This document shows, in pieces, positions 36,001 through 45,748 of a stretch of DNA of 64,000 bases. Origin of the DNA: Eudorina sp. 2006-703-Eu-15 (lineage: Eukaryota; Chlorophyta; Chlorophyceae; Chlamydomonadales; Volvocaceae); the NCBI GenBank assembly GCA_003117195.1, contig BDSI01000189.1, positions 1-64,000 on the forward strand, in the 5' to 3' direction. The translations under genes and the position numbers were made by a program. The notes under the pieces were generated by a model. It saw nothing but the letters and a program-made list of their open reading frames with translations. It was not told where the DNA came from and did not search any database. Position 1 is the first letter of the stretch; each line of letters starts with the position of its first letter.

Positions 36001-39000
36001 GGTGTCCAGGTACGCCAGGCTGTCACCCACGTTGGCCACCAGCAGCTCCCACCCGACCTGCACGCAGTGGGAGACACACACATCAAGAAACCACACACAT
36101 AAAACACAGCAGCGGCGCGGAACGCTCAATGCGCGCCACCGCCGGAGATGCTGGCGATGCGCAGCGATGCGCTGCGGCAGTGTTGCAACGCGGCGCGTCC
36201 ATCGCAACGAACACGGTTTTACTGCCTCCACACACCGCCGCACTGTTCGGTGGCCGTGGTACACCGGGCCATCGGTGTGGCCACGATCCCGCAACCACCC
36301 GGGGGAGGGGAGGTACGCTCGTCCGTGGCATGGCTCCGGGTCAAACGTCACGCCTCAGACCCGAGACATGGAACGCTGCCTCTTTCTTCGTGGGCACATG
36401 CGGCGGGTGTCTCCCCACACATGAGCCGTGGCCACCGCCCTGCGGACTCCCCCGCCTGCCTGCCACCAGCCCCCTCCTCTTCCGTCCCCTGTCCCCCCCC
36501 TCCTCGCCGTCCTCACCTGCACCGCGAGGGTGGCCGTGGTCCCGGAGCTCTTGTAGCGGCTGATCACGTCCTCGTCACACTGCACGAAACTCGCGTGCAG
36601 CGCCTGCACACGTGCGCGGCATCCGCACCCAGAGACAGTCCGTGAACGAACAACGCACACCAGTCGAATGGCTCTCGTCCGGGGGTTGCTTGCGATGCGA
36701 GGTGCCGCAGCAGCCAGCAGGCGTGCATGGGGGCTGCGGCGCCTGTGCGCTGCAACTCACGGCACCTGCCGGACAAGTCCCCGGTGACTATCAGCGGGGG
36801 GACTAACAGCGGGATGACTAACAGCGGGGACTGACTTCGGAGCATAGTTGTCGTGGAGCACGTTCGAAAGAAAGAGATCCGTTAAGCTGCAGGGACAGGT
36901 TCTTCCTGCAGTTTACCTCCCTGACCTGGTCAAAAACGCGTGCCTGACGGCCTCGCTGCATCGTCGTCGCCTGGTACATATTGCCCGCTGGGCGCTTGCC
37001 ACGCTGGGAAGAACTTTACCAAACCCGAACCGGCTGCCGCAGCTCAACAGCTCACAGCGCACCCCACCCCACCCCACCCACCCACCGACTGGCTGGCTGG
37101 CCGCAAGCACGACCGCTCAGCGGATCCTGCGCTGCAGTCGGCTGATAAGCCTCAACCACGACGGTCGCTGCAGCGGTCAGCGGCCCCCTGTCGATACCAA
37201 CCGCCCCGGTACATCCGTTTGGTGGATGTCACCTCGCCACTACCGCTACCGCCCAGCCGCTGCCCTCATTCTGCCCTCGCGCACCTTGGGCAGCCGGGCT
37301 ATGAGCGCGTCCTGCGCCGCCGCCACCTTTGCGCGCCTGACCGCCGCCTCCTCGTCCTCCTTCCCCTCCCCCTCGCCGCCCTCGGTGTTCCCCAGGTAGC
37401 CCTCCGCGGCCAGCTGCTCCTCGCTGACCGGGACGTCCGGCCCCAAAGCGCGCTCCGCGAAGCGGGCAACGAGCGGCAACAAGTTCTTGGCCGCGTGCTG
37501 GGCCGCTTGCCGGCCCCCGTGGCCATCGAAAACGCCAAAGGCTGACACGGGCGTCACTGCGCCTGCACCGTGGCAACGCCATCGGGTGCGTGCACGCGAA
37601 CGGAAGGGGTTAGGAGAAAGAACGGCGTCATCGGGAGTCGATTTGCTCTCAACAGCCGAGCCGTCCGTGAGAACACGTTGCGACTTGGTATGCGCTACGA
37701 ATATCTCCGGTGGCAAACCGCAATATATTCACAGGAAGGACCGTCGCTCTGCTGCTTCTTTTGCGCGGTACGTTACCCTGGTCCAGGCAACTCACCCTCC
37801 AGCTCCTTGACAAACCACGAGTTCGTGGGTGCCTGTGCGTGTGGGAGGGTGTGTGTGGTCGTGGAGGAGCAAGCAGTCAGCGACCAAGGCAGCAGCAGCA
37901 GCAGCAGCAGCAGGCCAACTGGCCAACCGTCACAGATCAGCGAGCCCAACTTCAACGTGCAGCGCTGGGCAGTGCTGGGCTGCAAGATTTCGGGCCGCCG
38001 TTGGGGTCAAAGGCGAGACAGGGCACAGCACGACAGCAGCACATGTAGCGCGCACTAGCATGGTGGGCTGGACGGCCCTGTCAAAAGCGGTCTTCTGTGG
38101 CTGCGGCTGCCTTGCGCGGTGCATAGGATCGTGGATCGGTGCCGGTGGGCCGCAGCATGGGTCGGGTTTGGGGGCAACGACTGACGACGTGGCCGGTTGA
38201 GCACTGACACATCTGATCCGAGGCCCGATACCCCACTTGCCAGTGATCCGAGGCCCGATACCCCACTTGCCAAAGCAAGTGGGGCGCGGTGCGCGCATCG
38301 GCCACATCGGCCACTTGGTGCTGTCCAAGAAAACGCAACGTGCGGTGGCACCGCACGCGACTGCAAGGCGATAATGCTGTTGTCGTCATCCTGTCTCTGG
38401 CATGCGCCAACGGCGCCGACCCAAATCGCTCCGCCCCGGCCCGCTCTGCCGCCCCTCGCCCCCGGGATGACACCTCACCTCCAAGCACTTGTCTTCGCCT
38501 TTGACGGCGACCTTCCCCATCCCGTTGTGGACTGCCGGGCCCAGCAGCGGGTCGTGCTCCACCGCAGCTCCCACCTCAAACTGGCCGAAAGCGTCCTCCA
38601 GGAAGTCCGCCACCAGGTCCACAGACAGAGCACGCGAGGCGTACTTGGAGATGGGCGCCGACGGCGGCGCTGAGGACGGCATGGACGCGGGCACCGAGTT
38701 CGGGGCGGACGAGGACGGCTCGGGCGGTGGCGTGGGCGGCGGCGGCGACGACCGACTCGGCCGCTCTTCCTCCTCCGCCTCCACCTCCGCTGCCGCGCCG
38801 CCAATTTCAGTGCCGCACTCTGTCGCGGCAGCCGCCGCGCCGCCCTTCTTCTTCTTTTTCTTCTTCTTCTTGGCGGCACCGGCGGCGCCCTCCCCGCCCG
38901 CGGCGGTGGCGTCATTCTCGTCGCCACTGCTCACCGCGGCCGCTGGCCCCGCGCCAGGCGCACTGCTTGCGTGGTTGCCGTTGGCGGTCGGCTCCTCCTG

Positions 39001-39396
39001 CGCCTCGCCGTCGCCTGGTGCCTCGCCGCCCGCGTCCGCGCCCGCCTTCTTCCCCTTCTTCTTTTTCTTCTTCTTCTTCTTGGCCGCGCCCGCGGCACCC
39101 TCAGCGCCGCCACCCTCCGCATCGTCATCCGTTACATCGTCGTTGTCGAGCACCCCGAAGATGTTGCCGGTGACGGCCGACACCGGCGGCGGCATGCCCG
39201 CCAACGGGGCCGACGAGGTCGGCAATTCACGGGTCTTGGTGGGAGATACCGGCGGGGATTTCGCCTTGAGCGGCGCATCGCTGGCGTTGGCCGGTGCCGC
39301 GGGAAGTTCCGAGTCGGCGAATGCCGTAGCAACAGCCTCCGAGAGCCTGTCCGGACCACCGGCATTGTGAAGAGGCGGGGTTAAAAAGAAACCCAT
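30063..39396 (-). CDS. PP2C-family protein phosphatase with long disordered N- and C-terminal extensions
   Basis: Eleven exons (39396-38479, 37832-37796, 37562-37285, 36603-36517, 36057-35983, 35292-35229, 34825-34697, 34467-34331, 33730-33474, 32864-32646, 31896-30063) keep one frame and give 1,344 residues. The PP2C core (~270-615) dephosphorylates Ser/Thr with two metal ions. Metal-site motifs are GEDK (~300), VFDGHGG (D331), ASDGLWD (D561) and DDDVTVVV (D600/D601). Other landmarks are [51 protein letters not shown] and LLIPEPAI. The sequence resembles the plant clade in which the first motif is GED rather than the usual RxxNED. Residues 1-265 are acidic with two poly-Lys tracts ([12 protein letters not shown] type). 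A coiled-coil-like segment (~660-710) is followed by ~610 residues of Arg/Gly-, Gln- and Ala-rich sequence. In-frame ATGs at 39645 and 39597 could lengthen the N-terminus. Confidence 0.9.
31997..32048 (-). repeat. Intronic dispersed repeat, copy d (PP2C intron 10, sense)
   Basis: On the minus strand it reads TTTGCTCTGGCAGCC, GCAGCGCAGTATGAATATG, then a variant of CTACCAATTTCCT, followed by ~100 bp of CT-rich DNA leading to the last PP2C acceptor at 31897. Confidence 0.85.
32492..32614 (-). repeat. Intronic dispersed repeat, three short 3'-part copies (PP2C intron 10, sense)
   Basis: Three fragments carrying the TGTGTCTACCRATTTCC core lie at 32492-32509, 32551-32570 and 32600-32614 (the last reads ATACCGATTTCCTGTA). 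Each is followed on the minus strand by a C-rich tract. They look like a local tandem expansion of the 3' half of the element. Confidence 0.75.
34921..34965 (-). repeat. Intronic dispersed repeat, copy f (PP2C intron 6, sense)
   Basis: On the minus strand it reads GCAGCAGCGCAGCTTGGAAT then GCCTACCAATTTCC and a C-rich tract. It lies ~95 bp before the PP2C acceptor at 34826 and is most like copy c. Confidence 0.8.
35340..35415. repeat. GGAT/GGGT repeat in PP2C intron 5
   Basis: Mixed GGATGGAT and GGATGGGTGGGT units, running into GGGA repeats, in the intron between the DSLAYLD and ANHRVAES exons. Confidence 0.85.
38211..38275. repeat. 32-bp tandem duplication in PP2C intron 1
   Basis: GATCCGAGGCCCGATACCCC plus ACTTGCCA occurs twice in a row (about 38215-38273), followed by an inverted CAAGTGGGG that can pair with the preceding CCCCACTTG. 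Confidence 0.75.
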
Positions 39397-39411
39397 TGTG
39401 AAGAGGCGGGG
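39363..39411. repeat. 17-bp direct duplication at the PP2C start codon
   Basis: CATTGTGAAGAGGCGGG occurs at 39363-39379 and again at 39394-39410, separated by a 14-bp A-rich spacer. On the minus strand each copy contains CACAATG, so two ATGs in the same context are present. The upstream one (39396) is in the PP2C frame; the downstream one is out of frame. Confidence 0.8.
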
Positions 39412-42400
39412 GGGGCGGCACTTGCTTGAGAACCCAGTTGCCGCCAAGGCCCCCGACGTGCCCGAGGTGCTGCCGGTCAATCCCAATTGCCGCAAGGGTC
39501 TTACAAGATATTGCCTTGGCAGATACTGTCTTCGCAGATACTGCCTTGGCAGATACTGTCTTGCCACCCTCCACTTTACGTTTGGCCCGGCCGTCATCGC
39601 AACCAAGTAGAAGGCCGCCACGTACACGCTCAACACACGGTACACCCTGCCCCGAAATCATCGTTTCTTATCTGTGCGTACCACATCCCAGCCCACCTGA
39701 TCGTGTAACGCCGGTGCTTTTTGCTGTACTTTACAACCGAGTCGTCCTGTGCTACCCTGTAGCCTGAGGATCACGTGTAAGGGCGGATAGGGCGTCAGTG
39801 AGCTGCACAGCCTCGCCTTCCACACCACGACCGCTGAAAGGGTTTTTCGCATACCATACGCTTCAATCGCATTTGCGTTGGCAATTCAGACCCGGTGAGG
39901 ACAATGGCCTCCAGTACCCACCGTGTATCAACCCGCTTACACGTGGCGAACAGCACAAGAGGTGGAGGAGGCCACAGGTCAGTTACGGGTACTAGGCATG
40001 CCATCGGAGCGCCGCATGTGTGCTCAGGACAGCATATCTGCACGCAATCCACGTCGATGCGAAGATTGAATACGACGCGTGCCCGTGGATCCAGCTGTGC
40101 ACAGCGCTTGGGAAAACCCAAACCCACGCGCACGCGTCGGCACATGCTGCTCGCCCCACCAGCACACCTGGGACTTGGATCAATCGAATGACCCGCGCCG
40201 TTGCAACGTGCTCGATGGCAACTTCGGCGACGTCTGTACTGCTGCCCATGGTTAACTCCAGGTCACTGCAAACACAGAGGAGGTCGGCGACGGGAACGCG
40301 TCATAAACACATCGCAAGACCCTCACAACACGACTCTATGTTTTCCAGGCCCTGCCTATCGAGCAAAAAGAACTGCAAGGATGGGACGCCGAAGATCTGT
40401 GAGAGGGATCCGGTGGGAATTCGCTCACCTGATCGGCAACCCTTCCGGAAGGTAAACGTGCAGCAATGGAAGGCCCGTTCCATCCTCCCTGACCACCTCA
40501 TGACGCAGCTCGCCAAACTCCGACATTTGGTCGGGCCACGAACCCGAAAAGAGGGTTATTGCTTAGTTGAAACAGAAACCAGTCTACTTCGCTATCAGAT
40601 ATATGAACTAGGAACTAGATTACAACTCAAGAACGTCACCTAATTTCGTTCATCCTCAGTACAAGTCCGCCATCTTAGCCAGTCACCATCATCGGTGGAA
40701 AAGTATTTCATATATCCGAGACTCTATATTATCTATACTAATGGTCGGCTCGAGTTTGCACATTGCCGGAAAAAAGTCTTATGAGCGGGAGGTCTCGGCC
40801 CATAAAACGATTGTCACTGATTCCTGGATAGGAAACGTGATGCAATGGCTCGTCTCAGTCCAAAGTATTTTGCAGCTTTTACTGTACAGTCTCTCTGGAC
40901 TCCGGCCTCCGACATGCTTCCAGTGAGCAAGGACCCCGTCGTCCTCCAAGCCGTTGCATTGAATCGTATTATGAAAAGCAACGATCAATGGACATTACGA
41001 ACAAAGTTTGATCTGCTTGACACAGCTGTCGGAATCGAAGTACCAGCACCACATCAAAGCCCTTGGTTATGACGTAGCGAGAATGCACCGAAGATGTTTA
41101 CATGGAAAGCGGTTGACGCAAGCCTAAGCCGATAAATCGGATGTCCCATGGGTCGTCGGGTTCTCGGATAGCGAACGAGTCTTGACACGCACGGTTACAT
41201 CATTCGCCATAATGGCGGGTCATTGCTATCCTGACCCATCCTGACAAATGTCATCAGCCGGCACACTAGTATGAAAGGACTTCAGGACAAATGCCGTAAT
41301 GAGAGGCCGTGTTCTTTCTGCCACTTGGTGACGCCGAGTTAGGCTTGGCAGGCCGGGCAGGCAGATGAGCTGTGGCGCTTAGATTGCATCCAGGAACCGG
41401 CGATGGCCTTGGAACAAGTGATCGACTGCTCAACATGGCTGCCGAGGCCTTAAGCAGGTCCAGCTGGCTGTTCTTGCTCAGATTGCCTCAGTGCGTTGCA
41501 GCAGTTGAGACAGTACCGCTCTAACAGCGATTTCGTTCACAGAACCGGAACCTCCTGCCAAAACCCTCTCCACCACCAACACAGTTGGTAAGTACACTCA
41601 TTGCCGGTAGCATCAACAGCGTACCCCCTGTGTTGCACCGAGTGGAGGCGGCTGCGATGCCCACGCCATCCCCGCGCGTATCCGCACCAGGCTAGCGCCG
41701 TGCCGACAAGGTTGCCTACACGGACGAGCGAGGCGACCTCAGACAAACCTCGCAGTACATGATAATGAGAGCCGGGCCGTTTGGTCTAGCGTCCCATGCC
41801 GTACACATTCTCGAACTGCTTCCACGCACCGCGGGCAGTTCATATCGCAAACAAACGCCTATTTCAACGCCCGCTCCCCGCCTTGAGAAACCCACTCCTT
41901 ACTCCATGTCCGTCGTGATGCGCGCCGGGTCAGGGCCAATCTGGTCCCTGCGGTACGGTAGTTGCTCGGGTGATCCGCCTGTAATCGATTCTCACATCGG
42001 CGGTCTCAGGTAACCGATGCTACTGCTCGCACGCTGAAGCGTTATACGGTTCTAGGTGTCCAACCTTTCGTCTCGATGTGTGTTCGGGTGACCCGCACAA
42101 CGCCGATCTCCTCACGTAATCAGAGTACGGCAGCTCCTGGTAGCCCAGTGCAGCGTCCAACATGCGTGTCCGCCCAATGCGCTGCGCTGCGCAGCGCCCC
42201 ACCATCGTTCGTTCATTGCACTCCCGCCCAGCTCACGGTTCACCCTGATCAGCACACCCCGGCAGCGCTTTCCCCATTGAAACGCGCCTGCCCGTCATGT
42301 ATGCACCGTTCACCTCGCAGACCCGGTCTTGTGTGCGAGGTGAATCCTCACTCAGCCTACCCACAGAATTCAATCGCCCCACCGCGCCCGCACTGCCCCC

Positions 42401-42465
42401 CCACTGGCGCGGCAATACGGGCCGTGCACACGGGCCGCCAACACCGACTCTCGGACCGCATGTGA
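39397..42465. other. Intergenic, AT-richer, no supportable gene
   Basis: Lies between the PP2C 5' end and the SGNH 3' end. A ~15-bp tandem duplication, CTTGGCAGATACTGTC-like, lies at 39510-39566 just upstream of the chosen PP2C start. Two open frames, 40020-40643 (+) and 40845-41072 (+), have ordinary composition but no recognised motif, splice chain or promoter, so neither is called a gene. Confidence 0.5.
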
Positions 42466-42992
42466 CTACTCCAACTTATCCTTCAGGGCTTCGTACACGA
42501 TCTCTCCCATTCTGTCGTATCCCGCCGGTGTGAGGTGCAGTCCGTCGTCCCACAGCGCCATGGCCTGGGGGTCGGCTGAAGTCCTGGGGAAGGGCAGTAG
42601 CTTGTCCTGTGAGGGCGGGCACGCAGGCCGGAGCCAACAGCAATCAACACGTCAAGCGGTTTTCAGCACACGGGGTCTTCCGGCGTGACAGCCGACATGT
42701 CCTTGCCATCCAGCCCCAGACGGTGCATGATACTGCATGCGTGTCAGCCATGGAGCGAACTGCGTCGACGCCCTGCATGGACGTGCTTGATACTTCATGT
42801 CATGCCACCGTCGCCCGGCCCCTTCCAAACATGCTGGGCCACCGCCCAGATGAACGACGGCCTCTAAGCGAAGTCCATATCGCTGAGCCCGTTACGTGTA
42901 TCACGCAAGAATGAGTCGATTCCAAGGACGACGTACATATCAGGGCATCTATACCCTGTAACACACACACACACACAGCTTTTCTCCTTGCC

Positions 42993-43079
<87 letters not shown>

Positions 43080-43826
43080 GCCACACACACATAGCGCGCC
43101 AAAACTCGACAGCGCTCTTCAGACACCGCAGCCTTCTATTCACCTTAAGGGTCGGGCAATGGGTATATTTTGCACGCATACGGGCAAATTATTGGGCGCC
43201 ACTCGGCCCCTCGCATATCACGCACTCCTGTTCTGCCTGCTTAAATAACACACATATGCCTGACTTGAATCGCGGTGGTGGCGCGGTTGCTTTGTTCGCC
43301 GCAATTACGTATGGTAAGTCCTTTCTACATGGTAAGTATGTCTGCAACTGGGCTCGGTCGGGCGGATTCCTTTCGTAAATACACACATATCAGTTGGTGG
43401 TAGCTGGGTGATGGGGTGCCGTTGTGGGCGACTTCCCCCGTGCTTGGCTTTATCCACTTCTGGGGATCCCGCCCGATGCTTTGCCTATTCTTTTGGTAGT
43501 GTTGCCCCGCTGTGCGCCTCTGCTTGCGTAGGTGGCTGTCTGGGTGGGGTCTGTATTTATGCTTGCGGCGCTGAGGTGTGGGGGTACCTTGCCGCCTTAA
43601 TGGTCGGTGGGGACTGCTGGGGCTTGCCCTGGTATACACCTTTTCGGGGTCCGCTGTAACGTTCATCCATTCATTCATATAGGGCATCTATCTGCAGTGA
43701 GGCGCCACCTGACCACGGATGCGGAATAATTTGACGCACAGTTGGCAGATCCTGGATAGACCTTTTTTGGGCGGGGCCCCAGCGCGAAGCGCGTTCGGGG
43801 GGCCCCGCCCCCTAGGATTGCCCATG

Positions 43827-43873
<47 letters not shown>

Positions 43874-45748
43874 GGTAACGGCAAAACGTTCATTATCCGC
43901 TAAACTAATTCGCTATGTTTGTCATATTAATTGTCCTCTATTGCAAGGTAACTTTGGTTTGGCTGAAAAAAATTCTTTGCGCACAAACGGTCAAACTAAA
44001 GCTCCGCGGTCCCCATGGACCCGAGTCAACATCCAACCAACGCCTCTCGCGCTCATATTTGTTGCAACGGGTGCCGCGTGATGAAAACTTGAATTAGGAA
44101 TGGGCGGCGCGTGCTAAATTGAACTTCTATAGTGTTCTGATGTTTGAACATCAAGATACCAACATCATGATTTGCCTTTCTGTCTTGCCAGATGAATACA
44201 ATTCAACAATATGTATTGAATCAAAGTTTCAAGATGCAAAGGGATAGCGTACCGAGTGCCAACGAGTTCTCCAGTTCCGATGGCCCAAAGTCCGGGTCTC
44301 ACCGCGGCTTTTTCGCACCCTGTTTTTGCCTTACATTTGCTATGTAACTATTGATAGAAAACTTTAGAGGTTCACGTCTGCTGCGGGCGTGCAACTGAAG
44401 GGTTGCATGCCTGCCGACGTGGCTGCCGACGTGTTTGGGCTTGGTGAATCTATGCACGCCGATCCCCCTTCAACATCAACGACACCCCCAATGGCAACCT
44501 TTCACTCTCTCACACTGTTGCGCGGTAATAGAGTTTTCCTTCTAAAGCAAGCGGCCTGTACGGATTATAGGGGGCCCCGCCCTTTTCTGGCTTCGAGGAA
44601 GCCGACCCCTACTTGTTGTTCCCGCGGCTCACCATGTCCAACACGGTTACGAAGTCGAAGGTGCTCGGCGTCGACCGAATGAGGTCATTTAACCGCTTGC
44701 GGTTGTCCGGGACGTCGCCCGGAGAGAAGGCGGTCTGGAGACATGTCAAAGCCAGCACACGCGCACCATTCTCATGGCACGCCATGTACAGTGCGCGCAG
44801 GCCATCATACACATCTTCCGGGCTGCCCCCATAGCCTGCGCAAGGACGCATTGCAAGGACAGAGCGTTCAGCGGCGCCGAGGGCAGCTAGACCTTGAACT
44901 GCTAGGGTGGCCGCTGGCCTGTGTTTGCCTGCCGCGCCGCTTGGTGTCGTCACTTGCGGACACAGATATGCAGAAATGTGTGAAGACGTGGCGTGACATG
45001 ACATAGAAAGTTAGAGGGTTAAGATGCAAGGCAAGCAGGCAACGCGATGGAAATGGCCACGGGTTGTGAAGGTAGCGCCGTTATCTTCAACGTTAACGAC
45101 AGTAAGGGTGCGCATGGATTTGCCACGGGTTGGAAACACCACGAAACATACCGGAGAGTGACCGGTAACACACCTAGGTCGTTGATCCCGCCCAGAATAA
45201 CGACCCAATCCAGCGACATGTTGTTCCGCTTGAAGAGCGCTATCAGGGAGGGTAGGCGGTGGTCCATCCCTGCAGCGCGTGTTGGCGGATGTCAGCGTTC
45301 CTCCGTACGGCCATGCCAGGCCATGACGCATCACAACGACGGCCCCCTTACCACCAATAACTTGCTCCCCGCTGTTTCCACGCTCATACACCTGCAGCTC
45401 ACGTTGCTTCAGCTATTGTTGTTGGATAACGCTAAGAGGCTGGGAGCTCCTCCTGTATGCGGTTCAATCAGGTTTCCCGCGACCATTAGCCTTACCTTGA
45501 CATCGTGGCCATGTTTTGTCAGGAGCTCACTGAGTTTGATGCTGTACGGGTGAAACGCAAATCCGCCCGAGTGAAAGCCTGCAGGTGCCAGACGATGGCC
45601 AGGTCGCACAGTACGAAGATCCCACCATCGATGACCCCACAATAAAAGTTCAGGACACGAGTACACCATCACCTTCGGTAAGGCTGTCACCAAATGCCAG
45701 GACTTTGTACTTTGCGTCGGTTCTTTCGACGGGACGTTTTGCAGCCAT
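42466..45748 (-). CDS. SGNH/GDSL-family hydrolase
   Basis: Six exons (45748-45673, 45578-45496, 45391-45352, 45269-45174, 44835-44633, 42606-42466) give 212 residues in one frame. All four SGNH blocks are present: FGDSLTEG with nucleophile Ser22, GNSGEQV (block II Gly), GGINDLG (block III Asn96) and WDDGLHLTPAGY with Asp187 and His190 in the DxxH arrangement. The length is typical for small single-domain esterases of the arylesterase/isoamyl-acetate-esterase type. The family hydrolyses esters of small acyl, lipid or carbohydrate substrates; the substrate here is unknown. No signal peptide is evident, so a cytosolic location is inferred. The last intron (44632-42607) is ~2 kb, much longer than the others, and holds microsatellites, a strong hairpin and a dispersed repeat. 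The ATG at 45748 was chosen over an in-frame ATG at 45778 because a TATA box lies ~40 bp upstream. Confidence 0.93.
42960..43076. repeat. (CA)n microsatellite in SGNH intron 5
   Basis: A short (AC) run at 42960-42977, a 17-bp spacer, then ~80 bp of uninterrupted CA. It opens spurious THTH/CVCV ORFs. Confidence 0.97.
43549..43680 (-). repeat. Dispersed ~125-bp repeat, copy 1 (SGNH intron 5)
   Basis: On the minus strand it contains GAACGTTACAGCGGACCCC, ACCAGGGCAAGCCCCAGCAG, AAGGCGGCAAG and CCACACCTCA. The same blocks occur in the same order and spacing on the plus strand at 57731-57842, inside a FAS1 intron. A GAAT tetranucleotide run precedes both copies. Confidence 0.88.
43769..43810. other. 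GC-rich perfect hairpin in SGNH intron 5
   Basis: Arms GGGCGGGGCCCC (43769-43780) and GGGGCCCCGCCC (43799-43810) are exact complements around an 18-nt loop that itself contains GCGC-GAA-GCGC. A related GGGGGCCCCGCCC stands alone at about 44570-44582 in the same intron, so the hairpin may be the end of a small palindromic element. Confidence 0.75.
43829..43871. repeat. (GT)n microsatellite in SGNH intron 5
   Basis: About 21 uninterrupted GT units next to the GC-rich hairpin. Confidence 0.97.

Noticed and set aside
40020..40643. 207-codon plus-strand ORF
   Set aside because: No recognised domain, promoter or splice pattern, and composition changes along its length; kept only as part of the intergenic description.
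40845..41072. Possible gypsy relic (MARLSPKYFAAFTV resembles an integrase C-terminal module)
   Set aside because: Similarity is limited to a few residues; no neighbouring RT, integrase or LTR sequence was seen.
42864..43248. CVCV and THTH repeat ORFs
   Set aside because: Produced by the (CA)n microsatellite in SGNH intron 5.
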